Shown piece by piece: positions 25,920 through 35,895 of a stretch of DNA of 64,000 bases. Origin of the DNA: Pseudomonadales bacterium. Lineage in GTDB: Bacteria > Pseudomonadota > Gammaproteobacteria > Pseudomonadales > Azotimanducaceae. The position numbers were made by a program, and so were the translations under genes. Numbering within the stretch: position 1 is the first letter of the stretch; the number at the start of each line of letters is the position of its first letter. The notes below the pieces were generated by a model, which ran no database searches, was not told where the DNA came from, and saw only the letters and a program-made list of their open reading frames with translations. Location of the stretch: the NCBI GenBank assembly GCA_019090615.1, contig JAHRVQ010000060.1, positions 19,947 through 83,946 on the forward strand. Reading direction: 5' to 3'.

Positions 25920-27071
25920 TCAACGGCAATACTTTAATATCTTTCTCTCTACACTCTCCGGGGAACCAAGAATGCTATAAAAACTCTTTAGATATTGCCT
26001 GGAGACAGTTTTTGAAAATTGACTGAGTTCAGCAGACTGGCTATACAGGGATTCGATGGCTTGCCTGCGCTCTATGAAAAAACTGACCTGTTGTCGAACC
26101 AGATCGTTATGCTCACAAAAGCCACGGTAACGTCGGCTACGCACATTGTTTATTTTAGCGGCTTTATTTGGCACCGCATAGGGTGCATTAACCAAACCGG
26201 TAAAATCAAAATCGTAAGGAATAGAGGTTGCCAACAGGTCGTCCTCAGCCTGATACAGTTTAACATTGTGGCAACATTTACCTTCTTTGCTGCGCAATGT
26301 TGAAAAGTCCGTATTACCCACCAGGTATTGAAAAAGATTGAGGCGCGCAGTTTGCATCGGCACCAGTTCTGATATCCAGATATCCTTATCGGGGTATCTT
26401 TTTTTCTTCAATCGCTTACCGAGGCGTTTATTATCTTCAATGAAAAACCCTGCTAACACCCGTGCATCTTTGTTAATGGCGCTATCATTAAAGCCGATTT
26501 CGAGTAATTTAACGCGGAAACTGGCATCACTCAACAGATTAAAAGTACGATAGATCAAGTATTCGAGCACCACATATTGATTATATTTGGGCCAATTTTT
26601 ACACGCCAATACCATTTTCAGCCGTTTCTGGTGCTCGAATACGGTGCCTTTTACCTGTTGAGGATTAAATAATAATCGTAGTGGTGGATTCTCACAGTTA
26701 CTTCGATCGAGTCTGAAATTGCCGCGTACGCGTATACCAACATCAAGCGAGATAGTATTTCCCACCTGATCAACGTATGTCAGCGTCCCTGGGTGGGTTG
26801 CCTTTTTATCCCGCTGCTCGGACAAGGTTTTAAAAGGCCCAGTTAGACTAATGGATAATTTATCGGTGTTGCTGAATAAAATATCATCCGTACTAACCCA
26901 GCCGACGCTAACATTCTCCAGCCTAAGATTATCCGTCCTACCTTCATTTATCTGGGCCTCATTCATCTTGGCAAACACCGGCGACACCATTTGCACAGTA
27001 AATAAAATGGTTAGAACAAGAAGCACAACAGCGGGCGGCACAAAGGTATTAACGGATAAAACCAGCTTCAT
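25920..27071 (-). CDS. CotH-like exported protein, co-operonic with ppk
   Basis: The product has 383 residues. An N-terminal hydrophobic segment (about 10-33, ending SPVFA) is a signal peptide or anchor. The body shows CotH-like blocks: IRVRGNFR (RGxxS-like region), PPLRLLF, YVVLEYLIYRTFNLLS, FQYLVGNTDFS (the N-x-D catalytic region) and IPYDFDFTGLV (metal-binding DxD). CotH proteins are atypical kinases of spore-coat proteins, so here a kinase-like role outside the cytoplasm is inferred. Its ATG overlaps the ppk stop by 4 bp, so the two are translationally coupled. Its relation to the DUF4956 gene nearby is discussed in the findings. Confidence 0.72.
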   Translation of the reverse strand: MKLVLSVNTFVPPAVVLLVLTILFTVQMVSPVFAKMNEAQINEGRTDNLRLENVSVGWVSTDDILFSNTDKLSISLTGPFKTLSEQRDKKATHPGTLTYVDQVGNTISLDVGIRVRGNFRLDRSNCENPPLRLLFNPQQVKGTVFEHQKRLKMVLACKNWPKYNQYVVLEYLIYRTFNLLSDASFRVKLLEIGFNDSAINKDARVLAGFFIEDNKRLGKRLKKKRYPDKDIWISELVPMQTARLNLFQYLVGNTDFSTLRSKEGKCCHNVKLYQAEDDLLATSIPYDFDFTGLVNAPYAVPNKAAKINNVRSRRYRGFCEHNDLVRQQVSFFIERRQAIESLYSQSAELSQFSKTVSRQYLKSFYSILGSPESVERKILKYCR

Positions 27072-29284
27072 TTGCTAGGTAATTCCAGCGCAGAAATTAC
27101 CACTTTGTTTCTTCGTGAACCCAGGCCTGAATGGCTCAAGGTATCCATAAAATATTCCTGGCTACTAAACGGCTGACTGGAAGTTATTTTTTTATAATCA
27201 CCATCAGGCAATAGCAACCAGCTTTGTCGAGTATCCTTTATATTAGCAACCATTACCTGTTCAAGTATCTGCTTATGTACTGTTGGGTCCTCTATCGGCA
27301 ACATAATCTCGACTCGGTCATCAAAATTTCGCTCCATCCAGTCCGCTGAGCCAATAAAAACCTTTGCCTTTGGTGAGGGCATTGCAACACCCGCACCAAA
27401 ACAATAGATGCGTGAATGCTCAAGGAACCTGCCGACTATACTTTTCACCCGAATATTATCGGATAAACCAGGTACACCAGGTCGCAAGCGACATTGGCGG
27501 CGCACGATAAGCTCGATTTTCACCCCAGCGGTTGATGCTTCGTACAGCAAATCAATAACCGCCGGATCAGTGATAGAATTTAGTTTGATCCACATGGAGG
27601 CCGGTTCACCTGATTTTGCCAGGCTGATTTCTTTTTCGATCAAACTGATGACCTGCTGCCGCAGACCACTCGGCGCAATAACAAGTTTCTTTACACCATG
27701 AGGGTTTACACCACTACTTAGATAATTGAACAACGCTATATTGTCTCGTCCAATGACAGGCGCACAAGTAAAAAAGGATAAGTCGGTATATAACCTGGCA
27801 TTGCCTGGATGATAGTTACCGGTGCTAAAATGACTATAAATTGTTGTCGATGTCCCTTCCCGACGGACTACGCTGGTTGCCTTGCAATGGACTTTAAGCC
27901 CAGCTATACCATAAATAACCTGCGCCCCTAATGCCTCCAGCCGGCGTGACAAATGGATATTTGATCGTTCATTATCTCGCGCTGAGAGTTCAACCACCAC
28001 AGTAACGGATTTCCCCGCTTCGGCAGCCCGCTCTAACGCTTCAACTATGGGTGAGTCATCGCTGGTTCTGTATAGGGTTTGTTTAATGGATAAAACGTTG
28101 TCGTCCGCTGCCGCCTGGTCTAAAAAATGCAGCAATACATTAAAGGATTCAAAAGGCCAGTGAACTAATAAATCCTTCTCTTTGATGGCATTAAAGCAAT
28201 TATTTGAAAAATCGGTTAGACGGTTTGGAACTCGCGGCAAATAAGGTGAAAAAGATAAAGCAGGAAATCTATCGCATATAATATCGGCAATGATTTGCGT
28301 GGTATCAGCCAGGCCTAACAACCCAGATACGGCGATGTATTTAGACTCAACAATGCTATTATTTGCTTCACTATAGGCCAACATTTCATCGTCGCTTAAC
28401 ATTTTCAGTTGTTGGGCGATGAAAATACGCAAATTTTCCGGCATGCCGCTATTAACCTTAAGACGAATGCCATTGGCCCGAGAGCGGCGCTTTAAGCCGC
28501 TTTCGATCATACCCATGAGGTCATCGGTGCGCTCGTCCAACGCCAACTGGTTATCACGAAGGATTTGAAACAAACCTGAACCGAGTATTGCATGGCCAGG
28601 AAATAAAAAATCCCAGCTCAGGTAAATCATAGTTTCAAGACTTGCAAACCGAACCTTATTGCCCGGCAGCCTGATAAACCGGGGCACCGAACTGGGCAAC
28701 TGAATAAGAATTTTTGACGCATCAACGGTATTTTTGCGCTGGATTTCTATCACAATACAAATCCCACCGGAGGCGATAAATGGGAACGGATGCTCCAAAT
28801 CAATAGTGAATAACGACAATACCGGATATACATGCTGTAAAAAGTGCGCATCTAAAAACTCGGTCTCGGCATCTGTCAATCGATAATGCCCCACCAGATC
28901 TATGCCGTTACGCTCCAGTTCATGCCTGATGTTAAGCCATGAAGCATCCTGTAGCGTCATAAGTTCATTGGCACTGCAATCAACTCGGTCCAGTTCTTCT
29001 ATCGGCATCAGGCCATCTACTGTGGGCGTGCTGACCTGGCTGGCAATTTTATGCCGCATTTTTGCTACTCGCACGGTATAAAACTGGTCCAGAACTTCCG
29101 CTGAAATGGATAAAAATCTCAGCCGTTCCAATATTGGATGCACCAGGTTATTTGACTCTTCTAGCACACGACTAATAAAATTAAGATCAGACAGTTCTCG
29201 GTTTAGGAAACGTCCGGCACGGCACTCTGTCTGTTCTGGTAATGTATCTCTCGCTTGTTTATTAATCGAAAAAGGTTCTGGCAA
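27068..29284 (-). CDS. ppk: Polyphosphate kinase 1
   Basis: The product has 738 residues and would reversibly polymerise the gamma-phosphate of ATP into polyphosphate. The phospholipase-D-like catalytic domains carry GLKVHCK with His466 (autophosphorylated His) and FLEHSRIYCF with the second His623. FSTGNYH, TDLSFFT and GSADWMERN are further signatures. The N-terminal motif, usually RELSWLxFNxRVL, reads RELSDLNFISRVL. The start is TTG at 29284 with AGGAAG about eight bases upstream. It overlaps the CotH-like gene. The protein is longer than the E. coli enzyme by about 50 residues. Confidence 0.92.
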   Translation of the reverse strand: MPEPFSINKQARDTLPEQTECRAGRFLNRELSDLNFISRVLEESNNLVHPILERLRFLSISAEVLDQFYTVRVAKMRHKIASQVSTPTVDGLMPIEELDRVDCSANELMTLQDASWLNIRHELERNGIDLVGHYRLTDAETEFLDAHFLQHVYPVLSLFTIDLEHPFPFIASGGICIVIEIQRKNTVDASKILIQLPSSVPRFIRLPGNKVRFASLETMIYLSWDFLFPGHAILGSGLFQILRDNQLALDERTDDLMGMIESGLKRRSRANGIRLKVNSGMPENLRIFIAQQLKMLSDDEMLAYSEANNSIVESKYIAVSGLLGLADTTQIIADIICDRFPALSFSPYLPRVPNRLTDFSNNCFNAIKEKDLLVHWPFESFNVLLHFLDQAAADDNVLSIKQTLYRTSDDSPIVEALERAAEAGKSVTVVVELSARDNERSNIHLSRRLEALGAQVIYGIAGLKVHCKATSVVRREGTSTTIYSHFSTGNYHPGNARLYTDLSFFTCAPVIGRDNIALFNYLSSGVNPHGVKKLVIAPSGLRQQVISLIEKEISLAKSGEPASMWIKLNSITDPAVIDLLYEASTAGVKIELIVRRQCRLRPGVPGLSDNIRVKSIVGRFLEHSRIYCFGAGVAMPSPKAKVFIGSADWMERNFDDRVEIMLPIEDPTVHKQILEQVMVANIKDTRQSWLLLPDGDYKKITSSQPFSSQEYFMDTLSHSGLGSRRNKVVISALELPSK

Positions 29285-29597
29285 AGTGCTTCCTAAAAAA
29301 TTTTTTTAATGCCTACCCATCTACGTTAGTGCAAGGGAACAGGTTTGTCAGATTCAATCCAGTAAAAATGTACTATCTTGTAGTTGTCAGGTAACTATTG
29401 GCTAAAACGTTTTAGGACACACTATTTAATAGCATTTAACGCCATTAATCTGCTTCAGGTTTTGCTTTATCGATCAGGTTGGTATTATTTTCAATAACAG
29501 GTTTTTTGAATAGCATCCTTTACAAATAGCCCTTGATAAAAAGCGGTATTTTTTAATAGCAACAGAATGGGACCTCAGCATCAGGTATTTTAGTTAT
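29285..29597. other. Divergent promoter region between ppk and phosphatase
   Basis: This 313-bp AT-rich gap must contain promoters in both directions. I looked for phosphate-regulon (Pho) boxes and found only isolated TGTCAG words near 29347 and 29386, not a proper direct repeat. Confidence 0.35.
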
Positions 29598-30701
29598 TTG
29601 CTTTTTATGGTACTTTTTTTGTCGGTGGATGCCCCGGCGCAGGAGGTATGGGAAAATGTCCCGAGAATCGTCGCCATCGGCGATGTACATGGAGATTACG
29701 AACAATACCTGCAAATACTTAAAGACAACCAGCTCATTGATGCAAAATTAAACTGGCAAGGTGGCGGCACCCATCTAGTGCAATTGGGTGATATTCCTGA
29801 TCGAGGGCCCGATTCGCAAAAAATCATGCGTCATCTCCGTGCCCTTGCCAGGCAGGCAAAAAAAACCGCAGGTTTTGTCCATACGCTGTTAGGTAATCAC
29901 GAATTGATGAACATCACAGGCGACCTGCGTTTTGTCGACCCTGGCGAATACGAAATTTTCATTAACGCAGATTCAAGGCGTTTAAGAGCCCACTATCTAA
30001 ATAGAGTACTTTCCCACCGAATTAAGCTTGATCCATCGTTAAAAGCACTCAAAAAACAGCAATATGCTGACCTAAAATCAGAATATCCGTTGGGATATGT
30101 AGAGCACCGACTAGCCTGGGCACCAACAGGAAAAATATTCAAATGGATAAAAAAAAATAATGCGGTGATAAAAATTAATCGTATCCTGTTTGCTCACGGT
30201 GGCATCTCACCGCATGCAGAAAGACTGCCTTTGCACGAAATTAACCATCGCATTAAAACGGCCCTGCAAAACCCTCAAATAAACCCACAACAAAAGCTCG
30301 AACCCTTACTATCAGAAAATGGCCCGCTCTGGTATCGAGGCCTCTACCAGAATGGTAGCGAAGAAGAGCTTGCACCATTAATAAAAATGTTAGCCTACTA
30401 TGATGCCGATGCGATCGTTATCGCCCATACACCAACCCCAGGCGCCATCATACCGCGCTTCGATGGCAGAGTAATTTTGGTGGATGTTGGCCTGGCAACC
30501 GCTTATGGCAAAGGTCGGGCCAGTCTTTTAATCGACAATAATGACAAATTCAGCGTCCATCGTGGGCATAAGGTCAAATTGCCAGATACAGATGAGCAGC
30601 TTCTGCAATACCTGACGATCTGCAGTGAATTCGACCCAGACCCTTCAGCACTGCTGCCAATGATCAATCAACTAACAAAAAACCTGCAGGCAACTCATTA
30701 A
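29598..30701 (+). CDS. Shewanella-like (calcineurin-fold) metallophosphatase
   Basis: The product has about 367 residues with all motifs: IGDVHGDYEQ, LGDIPDRGPDS, LLGNHELMN, LFAHGGISP and VIAHTPT. This is the pattern of Shewanella-like protein phosphatases. The N-terminus is hydrophobic (LLFMVLFLSVDAPAQE), suggesting export; the start is uncertain because only TTG (29598) and ATG (29607) are available, while in-frame codons upstream would give a more complete signal peptide from a non-standard start. It sits divergently next to ppk and could act on phosphoprotein or polyphosphate, which is inference. Confidence 0.85.
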   Translation: MLFMVLFLSVDAPAQEVWENVPRIVAIGDVHGDYEQYLQILKDNQLIDAKLNWQGGGTHLVQLGDIPDRGPDSQKIMRHLRALARQAKKTAGFVHTLLGNHELMNITGDLRFVDPGEYEIFINADSRRLRAHYLNRVLSHRIKLDPSLKALKKQQYADLKSEYPLGYVEHRLAWAPTGKIFKWIKKNNAVIKINRILFAHGGISPHAERLPLHEINHRIKTALQNPQINPQQKLEPLLSENGPLWYRGLYQNGSEEELAPLIKMLAYYDADAIVIAHTPTPGAIIPRFDGRVILVDVGLATAYGKGRASLLIDNNDKFSVHRGHKVKLPDTDEQLLQYLTICSEFDPDPSALLPMINQLTKNLQATH

Positions 30702-30712
30702 CCAACGACTTT

Positions 30713-31573
30713 TCAATCCGATAATTCTGTTAAGCCAGCCATATCCTGATAGATACTGATTTGGCCATCCTGTTTATCCCCCTCGTCAGCAAGAATCAGC
30801 CCCCCCGCTGGCGTAATAGCAATCCCTTCAGGTTGCCTATGTTGATTAGCAGGCAATACATAATGACGAACCAGCGCGCCCTGGTGGTTGATCACTGTGA
30901 CCAACCGAGGCCTTGCGGAAACCAGATAAATCAATGATTGCGTCACCCAAATCCCAGAAGGACGAAATTTTTTTAGCTCCAAGTCCTCAAGTGGTATTCG
31001 TATTTGATCTTCAATCTGCCTGGTTTCAGGGTTAAAAACATAGACACTGAGCTGATTTTTATCCACATAGAATTTTTTGCACGCAAGGTAGAGCTTCTGT
31101 TTAAAAGTAGCCAGGCCTTCGAATTCACATTGCTGCTTTAAACCTGTATCAATGACTTCAGCCTCAACGGTCGCCGAATAAAAATTTAATGCGCCGTCAG
31201 CCCGATATAATAATCCGTCACTGGTCAATAAATAGAAGCTATCTTTTAGAATAGCAATGCCTTCAAAATCAGCTTCAACGGCTGGGTCACTGATTTTCAA
31301 AACGGGATAAAGTTGCCCATTTTGTGGATCAAATTCATAGATGATTGCCTGCTCATCATTGTGTACAAATAAGCGGCCATCAACACTCATGGCTAACCCT
31401 GAAGCTTCATCCAGATGCGCTGGCAAGACCCAACTGACTGGCTTAACGGCAGCCTCACAACCTGCCAGCAAAGTGCTCAACAATGTGCTCAACAATACTA
31501 TGCAGGTGTGAAAAATGCAGGTATGAAAAAAACCGCCCTGAATAAATCGCCGTTTAAGGTATCTTCTTTTCAG
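30713..31573 (-). CDS. SdiA-regulated-like beta-propeller lipoprotein
   Basis: The mature part has repeating blocks EASGLAMSVDGRL, VEADFEGIAILKDS, CEFEGLATFKQKL and PEGIAITPAGGLILADE, like SdiA-regulated or esterase-like-phytase propellers. A lipobox LLAGC marks a lipoprotein. Starting at the TTG at 31495 the signal would lack positive charge. An in-frame CTG at 31573, preceded by GGAG at about ten bases, gives an ideal n-region (KRRYLKRRF), so I place the start there, 286 residues, overlapping the end of the DUF4956 gene by 20 bp. The alternative TTG start cannot be excluded. Confidence 0.62.
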   Translation of the reverse strand: MKRRYLKRRFIQGGFFHTCIFHTCIVLLSTLLSTLLAGCEAAVKPVSWVLPAHLDEASGLAMSVDGRLFVHNDEQAIIYEFDPQNGQLYPVLKISDPAVEADFEGIAILKDSFYLLTSDGLLYRADGALNFYSATVEAEVIDTGLKQQCEFEGLATFKQKLYLACKKFYVDKNQLSVYVFNPETRQIEDQIRIPLEDLELKKFRPSGIWVTQSLIYLVSARPRLVTVINHQGALVRHYVLPANQHRQPEGIAITPAGGLILADEGDKQDGQISIYQDMAGLTELSD

Positions 31574-32198
31574 GGTCTGCAGCTCCGGTATTCATCCATG
31601 TACGACTAAACCAACGATTAACAGACACATCCGCGCCATAATCAATCAGCCAAAAAATTAGCACAGCATAATTAAAAAACAATGACACAAGCAGGCCGAT
31701 TTCAAGGGCACTGGTGCCTGCGGCTAAACCAACGCCAATGGCTACAAATATATAGATAGCATCCAGCGTATCATCCAGAGACAACCGAAACCGTACCCCA
31801 GCAACGATACCGGCAAGACTAAAAGCCAGCGCCAGTGAATTCTGCACAATCAGGACGATCCCTGCCACCACCACTGGCAAAAGTAATATCGTCAGTACAA
31901 ATGCCTGGTCTCGGCCTTTACGTCTGCGCGCCCCCATATATACCCAGGCGACGGGTTGCATTAATAAGATAACCCCCAGTAATGAAAAACCAAATCGAAT
32001 GGTCTCTCCGCCCGCGGGTTGGAGTTTTTCAACGGCCTGCAGGCTCAAAAAGTCATTGATGTCCGCAGACGTATGCACCACACCACCAAAAGGCAAGTAG
32101 GTTTGAATTTGAGGCTGGAAGTGCAACAGGGCAAACAGAGCGGCGACAATCACAAGATAATAACTCGTTAGTTTAACGAGGGGTTTTACATATTCCAT
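31554..32198 (-). CDS. DUF4956 multi-spanning membrane protein
   Basis: The product has 214 residues with about six membrane segments. The signature is AGVRFRLSLDDTLDAIYIF followed by VAIGVGLAAG, typical of DUF4956. In other bacteria this family is often encoded next to VTC-type polyphosphate polymerases and CotH proteins, from memory. The start ATG at 32198 lies one codon inside a TTG-initiated frame; no strong ribosome site helps. Function unknown, and a role linked to polyphosphate is inferred from neighbourhood. Confidence 0.82.
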   Translation of the reverse strand: MEYVKPLVKLTSYYLVIVAALFALLHFQPQIQTYLPFGGVVHTSADINDFLSLQAVEKLQPAGGETIRFGFSLLGVILLMQPVAWVYMGARRRKGRDQAFVLTILLLPVVVAGIVLIVQNSLALAFSLAGIVAGVRFRLSLDDTLDAIYIFVAIGVGLAAGTSALEIGLLVSLFFNYAVLIFWLIDYGADVSVNRWFSRTWMNTGAADPEKKIP

Positions 32199-32268
32199 CA
32201 ATTGATACTAGCAGACAACAATTAGCTGGTTGGCTATATTTCAACTGTCACAGTTTATATGCCGTTTT

Positions 32269-32292
32269 ATTCCCTATCTAATTCCCTATCTA
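32269..32292. repeat. 12-bp tandem duplication
   Basis: ATTCCCTATCTA is repeated twice in the gap between the small membrane protein gene and the DUF4956 gene. Confidence 0.8.
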
Positions 32293-32293
32293 C

Positions 32294-32584
32294 TTAGATA
32301 ACTGCCCTGGACAACGCTCGAACCAGGGATTTATGACAGCGAAAAAAGACCATTAATCCACTGCCAAATAGCAATGTTGGCAGCACAAAAACCCATAATT
32401 CGGGCCCTTGATGAAACAACCCCGCCGCAGATTTTTCGTAGCTATCTACGGCCCATGCAGCAGCCAGATAACTTGCAAGAAATAACACGCTAGCGGCTAA
32501 AATGCCGAGCCAACCATTTGATTCAGAAACCTGTAGAAAAGTTCTGGGTCTTAACTGCCTGCTGTCACTCATTTGATCCATCAT
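32294..32584 (-). CDS. Small two-span membrane protein
   Basis: The product has 96 residues. Hydrophobic segments at about 25-46 (LGILAASVLFLASYLAAAWAV) and 61-82 (PELWVFVLPTLLFGSGLMVFF) suggest a hairpin inner-membrane protein, with basic residues at both ends. It precedes the DUF4956 gene by 95 bp on the same strand and may be part of the same unit. No family was recognised. Confidence 0.6.
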   Translation of the reverse strand: MMDQMSDSRQLRPRTFLQVSESNGWLGILAASVLFLASYLAAAWAVDSYEKSAAGLFHQGPELWVFVLPTLLFGSGLMVFFRCHKSLVRALSRAVI

Positions 32585-32742
32585 TGATCATCCACTATTC
32601 GAATCTCCAACCTATTCAACAATAGTGGCGACAAAGCAGGTTTTCTTTCAGTCTGACTGATAATATGCGCCCGCCTGCGACAGGCGAAGGTATCACGTCT
32701 AAAATGTAGCTGCTCCAACCCGCATTAATTAGTGAGAGATAG

Positions 32743-33609
32743 ATGGAACATGAAATTGAGAGTAACGGCCTGATTAGTCTCGGCCACCGGTATCTATTAA
32801 CAGTTGTTAAAATCGTAGATTTTGGTGTATTCGTTGATGCAGGCAACCTGGGGGAAATTCTACTGCCTAAACGGGACATATCTGAGCCGCTTGCTGTGGG
32901 CGACCAGGTCGATGTTTTTATCCATCTCGATTCTAAAGATAAACTCATCGCGACAACCCAACAGTCTAAAGCCGAAGTCGGAGAATTCGCTTATCTCAAT
33001 GCCATTGCCAATACGGACTTTGGCACCTTCCTGGATTGGGGCTTAGATAAAGATTTACTGGTTCCCTTTGGTGAACAACATAAGCCCATGCTGACTGGAC
33101 ACGCCTACCTGGTTTACATCTATGTCGGGAAAAATGATCAACGCATTACGGCGTCCTCCAAGATCGAAAAATTTCTTGATGATGATAAAGAACATGATTT
33201 CAGAATTGGCCAGGCAGTAAAATTAATTATCGCCAACACCACTGAACTTGGCTTCAAAGCCATTATCAACCACAGCCACTGGGGACTACTGTATAAAAAT
33301 GAAGTGCAGCAAAAATTGAGCTTCGGTCAGAGTCAAAGAGGTTTTATAAAATATGTTCGGCCTGATGGGCGTATTGACCTAAGCCTGGACGGCGGTCAAC
33401 CTCAGCGCGATAAAAATACCACAGCGGTTTTAGACTATCTAAAAAAGGCCAATGGTTTTGCGCCATTGCACGATAAGTCGGCACCCGATGAGATTAAGCG
33501 GGCCCTTGGAATGAGTAAAAAGGCCTTTAAGAAAGCGATCGGTGGTTTATATAAACAAAAGATCATTACTATCGAAAGTAATGGTATACGCTTGATCCTA
33601 AAGGCCTGA
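32743..33609 (+). CDS. cvfB: S1-domain RNA-binding protein, CvfB family
   Basis: The product has 288 residues. Three S1-like beta-barrel units (about 10-70, 75-145, 150-215; for example VVKIVDFGVFVDAGNLGEILLP and DFGTFLDWGLDKDLLVP) are followed by a winged-helix C-terminal domain (about 225-288, with LGMSKKAFKKAIGGLYKQKII). This order is characteristic of CvfB/YitL, described as a virulence or RNA-associated regulator in firmicutes, with unclear function in gammaproteobacteria. It is a single transcription unit. Confidence 0.9.
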   Translation: MEHEIESNGLISLGHRYLLTVVKIVDFGVFVDAGNLGEILLPKRDISEPLAVGDQVDVFIHLDSKDKLIATTQQSKAEVGEFAYLNAIANTDFGTFLDWGLDKDLLVPFGEQHKPMLTGHAYLVYIYVGKNDQRITASSKIEKFLDDDKEHDFRIGQAVKLIIANTTELGFKAIINHSHWGLLYKNEVQQKLSFGQSQRGFIKYVRPDGRIDLSLDGGQPQRDKNTTAVLDYLKKANGFAPLHDKSAPDEIKRALGMSKKAFKKAIGGLYKQKIITIESNGIRLILKA

Positions 33610-33663
33610 GTTACTATTTTTTCCGTATTTTTTATCGCTATTTTTTATCCCTGCTTTTTGTCC

Positions 33664-35895
33664 CTATTTCTTATCAATAATGGCATTCAGTGTTTTACTG
33701 GGGCGCATAAGACCAACCGCTTTGTCGGCATCGGGGTGATAATAGCCACCTAAATCTACCTTAACGCCCTGAATGTCTATCAATTCCTTGACGATCTGCT
33801 TCTCATTTTTAGCCAGATCAGACGCCAGTTCTTTAAAGCTGTTGCTTAGTTCAGCATCGTCTTTTTGCTTCACTAATGCTTCGGCCCAATACAGCGCCAA
33901 ATAATAGTGGCTGCCGCGATTATCAAGCTCGCCGGTTTTTCTTGACGGCGACTTATTTAACTCCAGCAATTTGGCCGTTGCCTGATCCAATGTATCACCC
34001 AGTATCTTCGCTTTGCCGTTATTAGTTTTGGCGGCAACATCTTCAAGTGAAACCGCAAGGGCGAGAAATTCCCCCAGAGAATCCCAGCGCAAATGGTTTT
34101 CTTCAACGAACTGCTGCACATGCTTGGGTGCCGAACCACCAGCGCCTGTCTCAAATAATCCACCACCGGCCATCAAAGGCACAATGGATAACATCTTGGC
34201 GCTAGTGCCTAATTCCATGATGGGAAACAAATCAGTCAGATAGTCCCGCAGCACGTTACCAGTTGCAGAAATAGTATCTTCACCATGCCTCAGTCTTTCA
34301 AGGCTATGTCGGATTGCCAGATCAAGTGACATAATTTTTATATCAATGCCGACGGTATCGTGATCCTTAAGATAACGCTTTACCTTTTTGATCATCAATG
34401 CATCATGGGAACGATGTGGATCCAACCAGAATACGACAGGTATATTGGAAGCCCGCGAACGATTCACAGCAAGTTTTACCCAGTCCTGTATCGGCGCATC
34501 TTTAACCTGACACATACGCCAGATATCACCCTTTTCTACATTGTCATGTTGAATCAGAACCTCACCACTATCGTCGACGATACGCATACTACCATTACCC
34601 GGCACCGTAAATGTTTTATCGTGTGATCCGTATTCCTGGGCCTTCTGCGCCATCAGCCCAACGTTTTGTACCGTACCCATAGTGGTAGGGTCAAAAGCGT
34701 CATGATGTTTACAAAAATTAATGACTTCCTGAAATATTGTTGCATAACAGCTATCAGGGATTATAGCTTTGGTATCTTTTAACTTACCGTCAGTGCCCCA
34801 CATCTGGCCGCCGAGACGAATCATTGCTGGCATAGAGGCATCTACTATGACATCACTCGGTACATGTAAATTCGTAATGCCTCGGTCAGAATCTACCATG
34901 GCCGTTTCAGGTCGGTTTTCATAGCAGGCGCGCAGATCTGATTCAATTTCATTGCGCAGCGAAAAGGTCAGACCTTGAATTTTCTCATAAACACTGGCAA
35001 GACCTGTATCAGCATTAACACCCAACTTTTTGAAAGTGTCTGCATGTTTATCAAATGCCTCTTTAAAGTAAACCGTTACCGCATGGCCAAATACGATGGG
35101 ATCAGACACTTTCATCATGGTTGCTTTCAAGTGCAACGAAAAGAGTAAACCGGCGTTTTTGGCACCCTCCATTTCTTCCTCATAAAATTGCCGCAACGCC
35201 TTAACACTCATAAAGGTGCCGTCAATAATCTCGCCATCCATTACCGGCACGTCCTCTCTGAGCACAGTAACCTTGCCATTCTTCTCAATTAATTCAATTC
35301 TAACGGTACCGCTTTTCTCAATAACTACTGACTGCTCACTATGGTAAAAATCACCAGAACGCATATGTGCAACGTGGGTTCTGGAAGCCTGACTCCATTT
35401 ACCCATGGAGTGCGGATGATTTCGGGCGAACTTTTTAACCGCCGCAGGTGCGCGGCGATCCGAATTACCTTCTCTTAATACGGGATTAACTGAACTACCC
35501 AGCGCGCCAGAATAAGCAGCACGAATGGCCTTTTCAGCATCTGTTTTTGGTTCTTCAGGAAAATCAGGCAAATCATAACCCTGACTTTGCAATTCATTAA
35601 CAGCACCAATCAATTGTGGAATGGAAGCGCTAATGTTGGGCAATTTGATGATATTAGTGCCCTCGTCTGCTGTCAGATCACCCAGTTTTTTTAGTGCGTC
35701 TGGCATTTTTTGCGCATCAGTCAACTTATCCGGAAAGGCAGCCAATATTCTCGCAGCCAAAGAAATATCACTAAGCTCGACTTCGATTTCAGCTGCATCA
35801 GTGAATTTCTCGATAATAGGTAAAAATGAATAGGTCGCCAGGGCTGGCGCTTCATCAGTATGGGTATAGATTATTTTAGATTTCTGATCCGTCAT
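33664..35895 (-). CDS. NADP-dependent isocitrate dehydrogenase, monomeric type
   Basis: The product has 743 residues. It is recognised from its overall length and blocks such as [19 protein letters not shown] at the N-terminus, [18 protein letters not shown], which binds isocitrate, and [13 protein letters not shown], all specific for the monomeric enzyme rather than the homodimeric one. It oxidatively decarboxylates isocitrate to 2-oxoglutarate in the TCA cycle. A TAGGA ribosome site precedes the ATG. It is transcribed away from the epoxide-hydrolase-like gene. Confidence 0.95.
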   Translation of the reverse strand: MTDQKSKIIYTHTDEAPALATYSFLPIIEKFTDAAEIEVELSDISLAARILAAFPDKLTDAQKMPDALKKLGDLTADEGTNIIKLPNISASIPQLIGAVNELQSQGYDLPDFPEEPKTDAEKAIRAAYSGALGSSVNPVLREGNSDRRAPAAVKKFARNHPHSMGKWSQASRTHVAHMRSGDFYHSEQSVVIEKSGTVRIELIEKNGKVTVLREDVPVMDGEIIDGTFMSVKALRQFYEEEMEGAKNAGLLFSLHLKATMMKVSDPIVFGHAVTVYFKEAFDKHADTFKKLGVNADTGLASVYEKIQGLTFSLRNEIESDLRACYENRPETAMVDSDRGITNLHVPSDVIVDASMPAMIRLGGQMWGTDGKLKDTKAIIPDSCYATIFQEVINFCKHHDAFDPTTMGTVQNVGLMAQKAQEYGSHDKTFTVPGNGSMRIVDDSGEVLIQHDNVEKGDIWRMCQVKDAPIQDWVKLAVNRSRASNIPVVFWLDPHRSHDALMIKKVKRYLKDHDTVGIDIKIMSLDLAIRHSLERLRHGEDTISATGNVLRDYLTDLFPIMELGTSAKMLSIVPLMAGGGLFETGAGGSAPKHVQQFVEENHLRWDSLGEFLALAVSLEDVAAKTNNGKAKILGDTLDQATAKLLELNKSPSRKTGELDNRGSHYYLALYWAEALVKQKDDAELSNSFKELASDLAKNEKQIVKELIDIQGVKVDLGGYYHPDADKAVGLMRPSKTLNAIIDKK

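Noticed and set aside
32240..32262. Possible Pho box (CTGTCACAG) upstream of the DUF4956 gene
   Set aside because: Only one half-site is visible, without the second direct repeat at the proper spacing.
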